From Rhizobium sp. 2MFCol3.1 (GTDB lineage: Bacteria > Pseudomonadota > Alphaproteobacteria > Rhizobiales > Rhizobiaceae): a stretch of 64,000 nucleotides of DNA. Shown piece by piece: positions 1 through 8,487 of this stretch (its first letter is position 1; every line of letters starts with the position of its first letter). The notes under the pieces are model-generated. The model was not told where the DNA came from. It saw only the letters and a program-made list of their open reading frames with translations, and searched no databases. The stretch is taken from NCBI RefSeq assembly GCF_000377565.1, contig NZ_KB898356.1, forward strand, positions 124,001 to 188,000, read 5' to 3'. The position numbers and the translations under genes are program-made.

Positions 1-483
1 GGCGAAACGGCGGCGGTGCTGCCGATGGATGGTTTCCACATGGACAATGCCATCCTGATCGAGCGAGGCCAGCTTGCCCGCAAGGGCATCCCCGAGACCT
101 TCGACGTGCGCGGCTTCCTCGATATCATCCGCGCCGTTCGCCTGGCCGATCAGGAAGTGCTGGTGCCGGTGTTCGATCGCTCGCGGGAGCTTGCCATCGC
201 CTCGGCGCGTCCCATCGGCCCGGAGCACCGCTTCATCATCGTCGAGGGCAACTACCTGCTTTTCAGCCTCGGTAAGTGGGCGGAGCTCGAAGGCGTGTTC
301 GATTATTCGATCATGCTCGCCCCGCCGATCGAGGTGCTGGAGGAGCGGCTGTGGGCGCGCTGGCGCGGCTACAAGCTGAGCGAGGAGGAGTCTGCTCGCA
401 AGGTCTATGAGAACGACCTTCCGAACGGTCGCCTCATTCTCGGCAATCGCCGCCGCGCCGACGTCACCCTCGAGATCGCCTGA
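1..483 (+). CDS. P-loop nucleoside/sugar kinase-family protein, 5' truncated
   Basis: The frame is open from the first base, so the N-terminus, including the expected Walker A loop, lies outside the window; about 160 residues remain. The visible part starts in the PMDGFHMDN segment typical of the uridine kinase/phosphoribulokinase/pantothenate kinase superfamily. The IIVEGNYLL strand follows, and then the Arg-rich lid region (RLWARWRGY). Rhizobial proteins of this type accompany the fructose importer and are called FrcK. The substrate cannot be told from sequence and no sugar ABC genes are visible here, so the FrcK link is inference. A weak stem-loop follows the stop codon. Confidence 0.75.
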   Translation, partial: GETAAVLPMDGFHMDNAILIERGQLARKGIPETFDVRGFLDIIRAVRLADQEVLVPVFDRSRELAIASARPIGPEHRFIIVEGNYLLFSLGKWAELEGVFDYSIMLAPPIEVLEERLWARWRGYKLSEEESARKVYENDLPNGRLILGNRRRADVTLEIA

Positions 484-488
484 TCGCA

Positions 489-511
489 TTTGCCCGGTAG
501 CGATGGGCAAA
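489..511 (+). terminator. stem-loop after the kinase gene
   Basis: Arms TTTGCCC and GGGCAAA form a 7-bp stem starting six bases after the stop codon. There is no U-tract behind it, so it may be only a weak or factor-dependent terminator. Confidence 0.35.
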
Positions 512-546
512 CCATTTGCCATCCCCCATGCTTGGATGTAATTCCC

Positions 547-572
547 AAGGCTGAGCCCTAAAGCGCAGCCTT
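547..572 (+). promoter_or_regulatory. hairpin in the pyrC leader
   Basis: AAGGCTG and CAGCCTT form a perfect 7-bp stem about 15 bases before the pyrC start. It may affect translation or mark mRNA folding. No PyrR-type or other known pyrimidine control element was recognised. Confidence 0.3.
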
Positions 573-587
573 GCCGGAGTTTAAGTC

Positions 588-1628
588 ATGCAATCGATCA
601 CCATCCGCCGCCCCGATGATTGGCATCTTCACTTGCGTGATGGCGCGATGCTGGAAGGCGTGATCGCCGATTCAAGCCGCGACTTCGCCCGCGCCATCAT
701 CATGCCGAACCTCGTGCCGCCGGTCGTCACGACAGCGGATGCCGAGGCCTATCGCGGCCGCATCATGGCCGCACTTCCGAAGGGCGACCGCTTCGAGCCG
801 CTGATGACGCTCTATCTGACCGAGCACACCGATCCGGATGATGTGGAGAAGGGCAAGGCCAGCGGCCTGATCACCGCCGTCAAGCTCTACCCCGCCGGCG
901 CCACCACCAATTCGCATGGCGGCGTGCGCGATATCGACAAGGCCATGCCGGTGCTCGAGCGCATGGCCAAGATCGGCCTGCCGCTTTGCGTCCATGGTGA
1001 AGTCACGACATCGGACGTCGATATCTTCGATCGCGAAGCCGTCTTCATCGAAACCGTGCTCGACCCGTTGCGCAAGCGCCTGCCGGAACTGAAGGTGACG
1101 ATGGAACACGTCACCACCAAGGATGGCATCGATTACATCAAGTCGGCCGAGCGCAACCTCGCCGGCTCGATCACGACCCACCACCTGATCATAAACCGCA
1201 ACGCCATCCTCGTTGGCGGCATTCGCCCGCACTATTACTGCCTGCCGGTCGCCAAGCGCGAACACCATCGTGTCGCGCTGCGCCAGGCAGCCACCAGCGG
1301 CGACGCGCGCTTCTTCCTCGGCACCGATTCCGCGCCGCATGTCGATCCGCTGAAGGAATGCGGCTGCGGCTGCGCCGGCATCTATACGTCGATCAACACG
1401 ATGAGCTGCCTTGCTCACGTCTTCGAACAGGACAATGCCCTCGACAGACTGGAAGCTTTCGCTTCGTTGAATGGCCCGGCCTGGTACGGCCTTCCGATAA
1501 ACGAAGAAGTAATAACGCTTGTGAAGCGCGCCGAGCTCGTGTCGTTCCCTGCCAAGATCGAGACCGGCGCCGGTCCCGTCACGGTATTCGACCCCATGTT
1601 CCCGCTTCATTGGGATGTCGAGCGCTAA
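588..1628 (+). CDS. pyrC: dihydroorotase (class II)
   Basis: This enzyme catalyses the reversible cyclisation of N-carbamoyl-aspartate to dihydroorotate, step three of de novo pyrimidine synthesis, in the cytosol. The 346 residues match the short E. coli-like class. Metal and catalytic motifs are visible: DWHLHLRDG (HxH zinc ligands), [11 protein letters not shown] (the lysine that becomes carbamylated), CVHGEV, MEHVTT, and GTDSAPH (catalytic Asp) near residue 250. The ATG is preceded by a GGAG. The gene stands alone here. pyrE, which acts two steps later, lies 6 kb downstream in a separate transcription unit. Confidence 0.97.
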   Translation: MQSITIRRPDDWHLHLRDGAMLEGVIADSSRDFARAIIMPNLVPPVVTTADAEAYRGRIMAALPKGDRFEPLMTLYLTEHTDPDDVEKGKASGLITAVKLYPAGATTNSHGGVRDIDKAMPVLERMAKIGLPLCVHGEVTTSDVDIFDREAVFIETVLDPLRKRLPELKVTMEHVTTKDGIDYIKSAERNLAGSITTHHLIINRNAILVGGIRPHYYCLPVAKREHHRVALRQAATSGDARFFLGTDSAPHVDPLKECGCGCAGIYTSINTMSCLAHVFEQDNALDRLEAFASLNGPAWYGLPINEEVITLVKRAELVSFPAKIETGAGPVTVFDPMFPLHWDVER

Positions 1629-1655
1629 TAGCGCTCGCAAACCCCTCATTTTTTA
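1619..1655 (+). terminator. hairpin spanning the pyrC stop codon, then a T-run
   Basis: CGAGCGCT and AGCGCTCG pair perfectly over 8 bp with a 3-base loop, and the TAA stop sits at the top of the stem. A run of six or more T starts about 12 bases further on. It is probably the pyrC terminator, although the spacing to the T-run is longer than usual. Confidence 0.5.
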
Positions 1656-1810
1656 CTGGAAGAAGGATGCGCATCCGTCGAGATATGTTACTGCGCTAAC
1701 ATCTAAGCTTTAAATACATGTTTTTTTAACGAAATTGATAACACATTCGCTGTCGGGCGAATTCCATTTTCTGAAAACGAAAGCGCGGCAGAAGCCACGA
1801 AGTTCAAAGC

Positions 1811-2989
1811 ATGACGCTTGACTATAATTCATTGCTGACCGCGTTGGCGGTCTCGGCGACTTGTCTCGCCATTACTTTATTGGCGAGCTGGATTGCCCGG
1901 CGGACCGAAACATTTCTGCTGGCCTGTGGCGTCGGCCTGATCCTGATCGTCAGCGGCATCTTTGCCTATGGCATCTATGTCGACACGCCTGATGCGATCG
2001 TCGGCACCATCTGTTTTGCACTTTTGTTTCCCGGCTTCGCGATCGTCTGGGGTGCCGGCTGCCAGTTCCGGACAGGAACATTGCCGCATGCGCGTGTCGC
2101 TGCCTTTGGTGCCGTGGCCGTGGTGGCGACCGCATTGCCGATGTTGCTCGGCTATGACGGTCTGTCCTTCATCATGGACAATATCGCCATCGCCTCCTTC
2201 ATGTTCGCCACGGCCTACCAGTATTGGCGCGCCCGCGCCGAAGCGATCGTCCCGCTGACGGGCATCACCAGCCTCTACTGCCTGACCGGCTTCTCTTTCG
2301 TCCTCTGCGCCGCCGTGCTGATCTATCAGGGCAAGCTTGTGCTGGGTGCGGCACCCGACAACTGGTCGGAGGATTTGAGCCTCGCCGTCTGCATCGCCAG
2401 CATGACCGGCATCGGCGCGCTGTCGCTGGCCCTGCACCAATGGCGCATGGCCGCCCGCCACCGCATCGACGCGGCAACCGATCCGCTGACCGGCCTGCTC
2501 AATCGCCGCGCTCTGTTCGATCGCCACGGCGCCGGCGTCATGGGCCCGACCACGGCCGTGCTGGTCTTCGACATCGACCACTTCAAATCGATCAACGACA
2601 ACTTCGGTCACGATGTCGGTGACCGCGTGCTGAAGGTCTTCGCGGCCGAATTGACCGCGAGCTGCCGGCTGAGCGACACGGTTGCGCGCCTCGGCGGTGA
2701 AGAGTTCGCGATGGTCTTGCACGAGGTGATGCCGGGCCGCGCCGAAGTCGTGGCCGAGCGCATCCGCAAGGCCTTCGAGGGGCGCGAGCTCGATATCGAC
2801 GGCGAGATCTGCAAATGCACCGTCAGCGTCGGCGTCGCCACCGGCCGCACCAAGCCGCTGCCATTCGACGCCATGCTGACCGCTGCCGACAAGGCGCTCT
2901 ACGCCGCCAAGCGCGCCGGCCGCAACCGGGTCGAGCTCGCGAGCCACCTGCAGGCAGTCCCCACGGACACCGCACGCACCGCCTCTTGA
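1811..2989 (+). CDS. membrane-anchored diguanylate cyclase (GGDEF)
   Basis: Makes the second messenger c-di-GMP from two GTP. The N-terminal 210 residues hold about six hydrophobic segments, starting with LTALAVSATCLAITLLASWI, and have no recognised sensor domain. The C-terminal 170 residues are a GGDEF domain with the DPLTGLLNRRA entry motif, the FDIDHFKSINDNFGHDVGD nucleotide and metal site, and an intact RLGGEEF active site near residue 295, so the enzyme should be active. No EAL domain is attached. An upstream 12-bp palindrome (GGATGCGCATCC, 1665-1676) lies in the promoter region. A second GGDEF protein is encoded 3.4 kb downstream on the other strand. Confidence 0.9.
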   Translation: MTLDYNSLLTALAVSATCLAITLLASWIARRTETFLLACGVGLILIVSGIFAYGIYVDTPDAIVGTICFALLFPGFAIVWGAGCQFRTGTLPHARVAAFGAVAVVATALPMLLGYDGLSFIMDNIAIASFMFATAYQYWRARAEAIVPLTGITSLYCLTGFSFVLCAAVLIYQGKLVLGAAPDNWSEDLSLAVCIASMTGIGALSLALHQWRMAARHRIDAATDPLTGLLNRRALFDRHGAGVMGPTTAVLVFDIDHFKSINDNFGHDVGDRVLKVFAAELTASCRLSDTVARLGGEEFAMVLHEVMPGRAEVVAERIRKAFEGRELDIDGEICKCTVSVGVATGRTKPLPFDAMLTAADKALYAAKRAGRNRVELASHLQAVPTDTARTAS

Positions 2990-3177
2990 TCGTCGGCAAT
3001 TCCCTTCGTATGGTCTGGTTGGCCGGATGCAGCCAGCCGCCCCGCGGTGCGAAAGCACGATGGTGAATGCATCCACGCATATCCTTCACATCCCTTGCTG
3101 TTTGGCGACTGATGGCGAACGGGTCAGCAGACGCGGGCACTGATCGTCCTGTTCGCCGCCAACGAAGGGAATGCAAC

Positions 3178-3720
3178 ATGCGTGATTTTCGCGATGCGAA
3201 ACTGATGGCCAAGGCGTTGCGCCAGGCACTTGCCGACCGCGATGTCGATCTCTCTCACAGCGAGACGCTGGAGATCGTCGCCCGCCAGTTCGGCTTTGAA
3301 CAATGGAACATCCTGTCTGCGAAACTCGAGCAGACAACGGCGCCGCCGCCAGCGGTCGGCATAGAGCCGCCGATCCCGATCTTTCGTATCTTCGACGTCG
3401 ACAAGGCCAAGGAGTTCTACTGCGGTTTCCTGGGCTTCGCACTCGACTGGGAGCACCGCTTCGGCGAACATTTCCCGCTCTATTGCCAGGTCTCGCGAAG
3501 CGGCATGATCCTGCACCTCAGCGAGCACTCCGGAGACGCCAGCCCCGGCGCCAGGGCCTTCGTTCCCGTGAAAGGCGTTCGCGCCTTTCAGGCGGAGCTG
3601 GCGGCCAAGGATTATCGCTACATGAAGCCGGGGCTTCAGGAAGCGCCATGGGGATTGGAGATGGAGGTCATCGATCCCTTCAACAATCGCCTGACCTTCT
3701 GCGAACGCAACGACGGATAA
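3178..3720 (+). CDS. glyoxalase/VOC-superfamily protein with N-terminal Glyoxalase_8-type domain
   Basis: The start at 3178 is chosen because AAGGGA lies just upstream and the protein then begins MRDFRDAKLMAKALRQAL. This roughly 50-residue helical domain precedes many bleomycin-resistance-like VOC proteins. The remaining 125 residues form a single VOC unit (PIPIFRIFDVDKAKEFYCGFLGF ... LEMEVIDPFNNRLTF). Such proteins bind or modify small molecules. The ligand is not evident, and a full set of metal ligands was not assigned. It is a monocistronic gene, convergent with the membrane-protein gene at 3765. A longer open frame upstream of 3178 lacks a ribosome site. Confidence 0.8.
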   Translation: MRDFRDAKLMAKALRQALADRDVDLSHSETLEIVARQFGFEQWNILSAKLEQTTAPPPAVGIEPPIPIFRIFDVDKAKEFYCGFLGFALDWEHRFGEHFPLYCQVSRSGMILHLSEHSGDASPGARAFVPVKGVRAFQAELAAKDYRYMKPGLQEAPWGLEMEVIDPFNNRLTFCERNDG

Positions 3721-3764
3721 AGGCCGGCAGGGTCTGCGGCGGCATGCTGGGCAAGCCTGCCGCC

Positions 3765-5045
3765 TCAGACAGCCCAAATCCCGCGCGTCGAGAGATAGCC
3801 GACCGCGCCGAAAAGGATGGCGACCGCCGAGGCGAGGCCGAGCGTCACGGCATATTCGCGGCGGCCCGCCGTAAAGGCCAGCGCGACCTTGGTGACCATG
3901 TTGACGAACACGGCGATCAGCGTGACATCGGCCGCCGTCGTGGCGGTGATCGCCGAGCCGACGAGGCGCACGGTCGAGAGCGTGATCGCGTCCACATCGA
4001 CAAGACCCGAAATGGCGGCGACGACATAAAGCGCCGACGCGCCGACATATTCGGTCGCCATCTTCGAGACGAGGCTGATCAGGCCGAGCAGCAGCGCAAA
4101 GGAAATCACCGTCTTCAGTTCGAACGGATTGGTCAGCCCGATCTCCGGCGCCTGTGTGCTTGAGCCTGATCGCCAGGCCAGAAACAGGCTGGTCGCCAGG
4201 AAGCCTATGATGGCGGGTACGAGTGCCGACGAAAGCGGCGCCAGCATGCTCAGCGAAAGCGCGCTCGCAATGACGAGAACGCGCGCGAAGGAAAGCGCGC
4301 CGGCAATCGCCGCACCCGCCGCCAGATGCCGCGCCCCTTGCGGCGCCTCCATCGAATAGCGCGCGAAGGAGAGCGTCAGCGCGGTGGACGAGACGAGCCC
4401 GCCGGCAGCGCCTGCAAGCAGTATCCCGCGGCTCGATCCCATGAGCCGTATCGCCACATAGCCGGCAAAGGACAGTGCCGCGATGGTAATCGTCAGAAGC
4501 CAGAGCGCATAGGGGTTGAGAGCACCCCAGGGATCGAGCGGCTTGTCGGGCAGCAGCGGCAGCGCGATCACGGTCATGGCGAGCAGCATCAGCGCCGACC
4601 TAAGCTCCACCCAGGTCAGCCCTTGCAGGAAACCGTGAAGACTGGTGCGGGCCGCGAGCACGACGGTCACCACGACCGCGCCGGCTCCCGCCGTGATGAG
4701 ATCGCCAAGCGTGGCGAGCATGCCGAGCGCGAAGACGCAAAGGGCCGCGATGATCGAGGTGATGCCGTAATCCTTGTCCTCGATCGCCTCCTGCCACTTG
4801 CCGGCGATATAGACGACCCCGAGAAGGACCGCTATCGTGGCTGGGAAGAACGGGCCTGTCAGCGGCTGCAGCGTGCCGACAATACCGCCGAGAAAGCCGG
4901 TGAGACCGAACGTCCGAAGTCCGGCGGTGCGCCCGCCGACGCGCACGTCCCGCTCGGTCCAGCCCCGCTCGACGCCGACGAGCAGACCGATGGCAAGCGC
5001 CACGCCGAGACGGCGGAAGACTTCGATATGTTCCATGTCCTGCAC
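3765..5045 (-). CDS. MgtC/SapB-DUF4010 family integral membrane protein
   Basis: 426 residues with about 12 hydrophobic segments. The first 140 residues carry the MgtC/SapB signature (ALAIGLLVGVERGW ... RTAGLRTFGLTGFLGGIVG), and the rest is the DUF4010-type bundle. The function of the family is unknown; MgtC relatives are linked to magnesium limitation and to regulation of membrane ATPases, but long DUF4010 fusions have not been tied to a substrate. An alternative ATG three codons downstream (MEHIEVF) is possible. The gene is probably monocistronic, since the next gene on the same strand starts 80 bases away and has its own operator. Confidence 0.8.
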   Translation of the reverse strand: MQDMEHIEVFRRLGVALAIGLLVGVERGWTERDVRVGGRTAGLRTFGLTGFLGGIVGTLQPLTGPFFPATIAVLLGVVYIAGKWQEAIEDKDYGITSIIAALCVFALGMLATLGDLITAGAGAVVVTVVLAARTSLHGFLQGLTWVELRSALMLLAMTVIALPLLPDKPLDPWGALNPYALWLLTITIAALSFAGYVAIRLMGSSRGILLAGAAGGLVSSTALTLSFARYSMEAPQGARHLAAGAAIAGALSFARVLVIASALSLSMLAPLSSALVPAIIGFLATSLFLAWRSGSSTQAPEIGLTNPFELKTVISFALLLGLISLVSKMATEYVGASALYVVAAISGLVDVDAITLSTVRLVGSAITATTAADVTLIAVFVNMVTKVALAFTAGRREYAVTLGLASAVAILFGAVGYLSTRGIWAV

Positions 5046-5126
5046 GATATCGCCGCCGCGCCGCTAAGCAAGCGCAAACATCTGAAACCATTGGCGCATT
5101 AGAGATTTTGCCGCTCGGGCGGGAGA

Positions 5127-5609
5127 TCAGATCAGCATGAGTGCCCGAACGAACGCGGCCGATGCCAGAAGCGACGCCACCGTCCTCACATGGTTCCACC
5201 ACGTCCAGTCGCGCAGGTAGCTCTGCCACAGCGCGGAGGCCTCCGGGCCGCTGCCGGAAACCTGCCCCAGCGCATCGTTCATCGGCACGTTGAAGATGAT
5301 CGTCGAGGCGAAGGAGGCAACGATGTAGATGATAGCGCCGGCGAGCATCCAGAGGCTCGCCCCCTCCCGCCAGCTCATCACCGCGAGCACCCCGATCAAC
5401 AGGCAGAGAATGGCCGTCGGCACGAACAACATCATGAAGGGCGATCGCAGGATCGTGACGTTGATCGAGTTCATCGCAGCGATCCCCTGTTCCGTCGGGA
5501 TGCGCGAAAACGCCGGCATCACGAAAGTCGAGAACGCGAAGAATGTGCCGGCGACGAGCCCGCTGCCGATCGCGGCGGCGACAAGCGCCAATACGAGAAT
5601 GATTACCAT
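5127..5609 (-). CDS. DUF1772 (anthrone oxygenase-like) membrane protein
   Basis: 160 residues with four predicted membrane helices: MVIILVLALVAAAIGSGLVAG, a helix around FMMLFVPTAILCLLIGVL, LAGAIIYIVASFASTIIF, and a C-terminal helix. The motif NVPMNDAL before the last helix is typical of DUF1772. Bacterial members are often next to TetR repressors and are induced with efflux or detoxification genes. No catalytic role is established. It is divergent from the TetR gene at 5725, with a perfect 19-bp palindrome between them, so repression by that regulator is likely. Confidence 0.8.
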   Translation of the reverse strand: MVIILVLALVAAAIGSGLVAGTFFAFSTFVMPAFSRIPTEQGIAAMNSINVTILRSPFMMLFVPTAILCLLIGVLAVMSWREGASLWMLAGAIIYIVASFASTIIFNVPMNDALGQVSGSGPEASALWQSYLRDWTWWNHVRTVASLLASAAFVRALMLI

Positions 5610-5657
5610 GCCGATGACCTCCCATTTTGGCTGCTAAGCCAAAAGCCAATAACAGAG

Positions 5658-5696
5658 AAACTCTCTCATTTGCAAAATGAGATAAACTCTCTTATT
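5658..5696. promoter_or_regulatory. TetR operator: 19-bp palindrome inside a direct repeat
   Basis: TCTCATTT-GCA-AAATGAGA (5664-5682) is a perfect palindrome with 8-bp arms. It is flanked by two near-identical 13-base direct repeats, AAACTCTCTCATT at 5658 and AAACTCTCTTATT at 5684. It sits midway between two divergent starts, the classic position for a TetR-family autorepressor site. Confidence 0.75.
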
Positions 5697-5724
5697 TCTC
5701 CTGTCAACCGGAATGGAGTGTTAG

Positions 5725-6381
5725 ATGGCGGACGAAACGGCTGTGGGATCGCGAACCAAGGCGGGCGCCATCAGGCAGCCCCGGCGCATTCCCCGTCAGC
5801 AGAGAGGCCGCGAGCGCTTCGAAAAGATTCTCGCTGTTGCCACGCAACTGATCGAGGCGAAGGGAAGCGATGCGCTGAAGATGAGCGAGATCGTCGAAAA
5901 GGCCGATCTCTCCTTCGGCGCGCTCTATCAGTATTTCCCGGATAGGAGCTCGATCTTCGCAACGCTGGCCGAGCGCTTCAACGAGGAGGGCCGCGCCTGC
6001 GTGGTCGCGGCGCTTGCGGAGGCAACGGATGCCGCCACGCTGCGTGCGGCGCTCTGCCGGATCGCCGACGAATACCACGCGTTCTTTCGCAGCGAGCCCG
6101 TCATGCGCGACATATGGTTCGCCACGCAGGCGGATCGGCTGCTGCAGGAAATCGATGCTGACGATATGGAGTTTCACGCCCAGGCGCTGCTCGCGGTGCT
6201 GGAGCAGGTCTATCCGGATCGCCGCAAGCCCGCGCTGCTCGCGCTTGCGAGGCTCGCCATGCAGCTCCTGGCGGCGGCGGTCAGATACGCCGCCGCGTTG
6301 GGCGAGGACGAGGGACGGGCAGCAATCGCGCTCTACAAGAAGATGCTGCCCGCCGATATCGGCGAATTGGTAGCGGAGTGA
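5725..6381 (+). CDS. TetR-family transcriptional regulator
   Basis: 218 residues. The N-terminal HTH is clear: RGRERFEKILAVATQLIEAKGSDALKMSEIVEKADLSFGALYQYFPDRSSI is the standard TetR helix-turn-helix with its YQYF recognition end. The C-terminal ligand-binding half is not recognised. A basic, Pro-rich N-terminal tail of about 25 residues (TKAGAIRQPRRIPRQQRG) could contact the minor groove. It is divergent from the DUF1772 gene across the 19-bp palindrome and probably represses both. It meets the following GGDEF gene tail to tail with no intervening base. Confidence 0.9.
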   Translation: MADETAVGSRTKAGAIRQPRRIPRQQRGRERFEKILAVATQLIEAKGSDALKMSEIVEKADLSFGALYQYFPDRSSIFATLAERFNEEGRACVVAALAEATDAATLRAALCRIADEYHAFFRSEPVMRDIWFATQADRLLQEIDADDMEFHAQALLAVLEQVYPDRRKPALLALARLAMQLLAAAVRYAAALGEDEGRAAIALYKKMLPADIGELVAE

Positions 6382-7284
6382 TCAGGCACGGATCTTCGCG
6401 TCCCTGATCGACAACGAGACCGCCGAGCGAACCATGTTGCGACCACCATTCTTGGCGGCATAGAGCTCCCTGTCTGCCGCCGTCAGCATGGATTTCAGCG
6501 TTTCGCTGGCGGGATCGCCACGATAGACGCCAAAGCTTGCTGTCACGCGCTTTGCCGGCAACGGGCCGACGGCCTTGCTTTCGAACTGCATGCGCAGCCT
6601 GTTGGCGATGTTGACCGCTACATCGATATCCGTGCGCGGCAGGACCAGGCAGAACTCCTCGCCGCCGATGCGCGCCGCGATGTCATAGGGCCGCAGATTG
6701 TGCTGGATCGTGGCACCGGCCATGACCAGCACCTGGTCGCCGACATCGTGGCCGAACTGGTCGTTGATCGACTTGAAGTGATCGAGATCGAAGACCACGA
6801 CGGAGATCGGCGTGCGCTCACGCGCGGCGCGAGCAATCTCCAGCGCCCCGATATCCTTCAGCCAGCGGCGGTTGCCGAGGCCGGTCAGCACGTCCGTTGT
6901 CGCCTGGCGGCGCAGCTGTGCCAGCGTCGCGTCGAGTTCCTTGATCAGGATCGAGATCCCGTTGGTGACGATCCCGACCTCGTCCTTGCGCTTGCTGCGC
7001 ACCGACTTCACGACGCCGGTGGAGCGGTAGGTCTCGACCACGCCGGCGATCTGGTGCAGCGGCCGGATGAACGCCCAGACGCAGGCCAGGCAAAAGGCAG
7101 TCCCGATCAGCGTCGCTCCCAGCACCAGGATAAGCACAGGCATCGCCTCGCTCCGAAAGCCGGTCACGAGATAGACGACGAGCGCCAAAAGCGGCACGTG
7201 CGTCGAGACAAAGCAAATGGAGAAGATTTTGAGGGTCAGCGATTGGTTGAACTGCTGGAACGGTGTGAACCTCGTGAGGCGCAT
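6382..7284 (-). CDS. membrane diguanylate cyclase with HAMP-like linker (GGDEF)
   Basis: The start at 7284 is preferred because AAGGAG lies seven bases upstream of this ATG, whereas the in-frame ATG five codons earlier overlaps that ribosome site. The 300 residues hold two hydrophobic helices, a HAMP-like segment (FIRPLHQIAGVVETYRSTG ... RKDEVG), a short coil, and a GGDEF domain with TDVLTGLGNRRWL, FDLDHFKSINDQFGHDVGD and an intact RIGGEEF site. It should make c-di-GMP. There is almost no periplasmic domain, so it may sense the membrane or an intracellular partner. The gene ends one base after the TetR stop codon. Confidence 0.9.
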   Translation of the reverse strand: MRLTRFTPFQQFNQSLTLKIFSICFVSTHVPLLALVVYLVTGFRSEAMPVLILVLGATLIGTAFCLACVWAFIRPLHQIAGVVETYRSTGVVKSVRSKRKDEVGIVTNGISILIKELDATLAQLRRQATTDVLTGLGNRRWLKDIGALEIARAARERTPISVVVFDLDHFKSINDQFGHDVGDQVLVMAGATIQHNLRPYDIAARIGGEEFCLVLPRTDIDVAVNIANRLRMQFESKAVGPLPAKRVTASFGVYRGDPASETLKSMLTAADRELYAAKNGGRNMVRSAVSLSIRDAKIRA

Positions 7285-7706
7285 TCTGGACTCCTTCATG
7301 GTGTCTTTGGGCGCTGGGAAAATGGCGCGGGAAGTTTCACCCCGTTGTTAATGAAATCATTCAAATTTGAATGTCTTTAGGGCCGCAGGACATTAGGCAC
7401 CATGCAAGTGCCTGCCGAACAATACGTATGACGAATGTCTAAAATTATGAATGGGTTGTGGAAATTTAAGTTGTCCGCAAAAGAAATACCATCAAGGGTT
7501 TTCGCCACCCGGCGCGCCTCGCGCTTTTGGTGAATCACCGCGTCCTGACACAACGAAATTAACAGAGCGAGAAGCGGCACCAACGGCAACGTAGGCGCGT
7601 GCAAATGCCATTCTTGCGTTTGAGCCGCTCGCGTTCTGGAAACTTGCCCCACTTGCTGCTATTGGCCCATAAGTTTGAGCACAAGATCCCGGCGAAGGAG
7701 AGAACG
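7285..7706. other. 422-base intergenic region between the GGDEF gene and pyrE
   Basis: Both flanking genes are transcribed away from it, so it must hold two promoters. The middle is AT-rich. One clear element was found, the 16-bp palindrome at 7358-7373. No RNA gene was recognised. A 91-codon frame on the minus strand (7377-7652) has no ribosome site or recognisable domain and was not called. Confidence 0.5.
7358..7373. promoter_or_regulatory. perfect 16-bp palindrome, candidate operator
   Basis: CATTCAAATTTGAATG reads the same on both strands. It lies 74 bases upstream of the start of the GGDEF gene at 7284. No terminator features accompany it, so it is more likely a protein-binding site than an RNA stem. 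The regulator is unknown. Confidence 0.45.
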
Positions 7707-8396
7707 ATGATCCAGGCAACATTCACCGACCGCAAAGTCATGGCCGAACTGGTGGCCAAGATGCTCTGGGAGATCAAGGCCGTTCACTTCAATGCCACCA
7801 AGCCCTACAAGTTCGCCTCCGGCATGGCGAGCCCCGTCTATATCGACTGCCGCAAGCTTCTCTCCTTCCCGCGCGTCCGCTCGACGGTGATGGATTTCGC
7901 CGCCAGCGTCGTGCTGCGCGAGGCGGGCTTCGAGAAGTTCGATTGCATCGCCGGCGGTGAAACCGCGGGCATTCCCTTTGCGGCGCTGCTCGCCGACCGC
8001 CTTAGCCTGCCGATGATCTATGTCCGCAAGCAGCCGAAGGGTCACGGCCGCAACGCCCAGATCGAGGGCAACATGCCTGAGGGTTCGCGCGTGCTGGTCA
8101 TCGAGGACCTGACGACGGCCGGCGGCAGCATGTTCAAGTTCATCGATGCAGTGCGCGCCGCCGGCGGCATTGTCGATCATGGCATCGCGCTCTTCTACTA
8201 CGGCATCTTCGACGAAGGCGCGCTGCGCTTCGCCGACGGCAAGGTCAAGCTGCACTACATCGCCACATGGCGCGATGTTCTGGCTGTCGCCAAGGAGCAG
8301 CAGCTGTTCGATCAGAACACCTTGAACGAGGTGGAATCCTTCCTTGACGCGCCGCTCGCATGGTCCGGCCGCAACGGTGGTATTTCATCACTTTGA
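7707..8396 (+). CDS. pyrE: orotate phosphoribosyltransferase
   Basis: Joins orotate and PRPP to give OMP, step five of pyrimidine synthesis. The start at 7707 is set by GGCGAAGGAGAG just upstream and by the family N-terminus ([20 protein letters not shown]). An open extension upstream has no ribosome site. Of 229 residues, [16 protein letters not shown] is the orotate/PRPP region, [12 protein letters not shown] holds the flexible catalytic loop, and [14 protein letters not shown] near residue 131 is the PRPP-binding signature. The fructokinase gene follows 91 bases later. Confidence 0.96.
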   Translation: MIQATFTDRKVMAELVAKMLWEIKAVHFNATKPYKFASGMASPVYIDCRKLLSFPRVRSTVMDFAASVVLREAGFEKFDCIAGGETAGIPFAALLADRLSLPMIYVRKQPKGHGRNAQIEGNMPEGSRVLVIEDLTTAGGSMFKFIDAVRAAGGIVDHGIALFYYGIFDEGALRFADGKVKLHYIATWRDVLAVAKEQQLFDQNTLNEVESFLDAPLAWSGRNGGISSL

Positions 8397-8487
8397 GTGA
8401 ATAATTGCTCACGGCGCTTTGCTTTTGCCACGAAGTTATCTAATCCAGTTGGGCATCGACAGATCGTAATGCCCTTGGGAGACGGAC

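Noticed and set aside
7377-7652. 91-codon minus-strand frame before pyrE
   Set aside because: No ribosome site, no hydrophobic or domain pattern, and it overlaps the pyrE promoter region.
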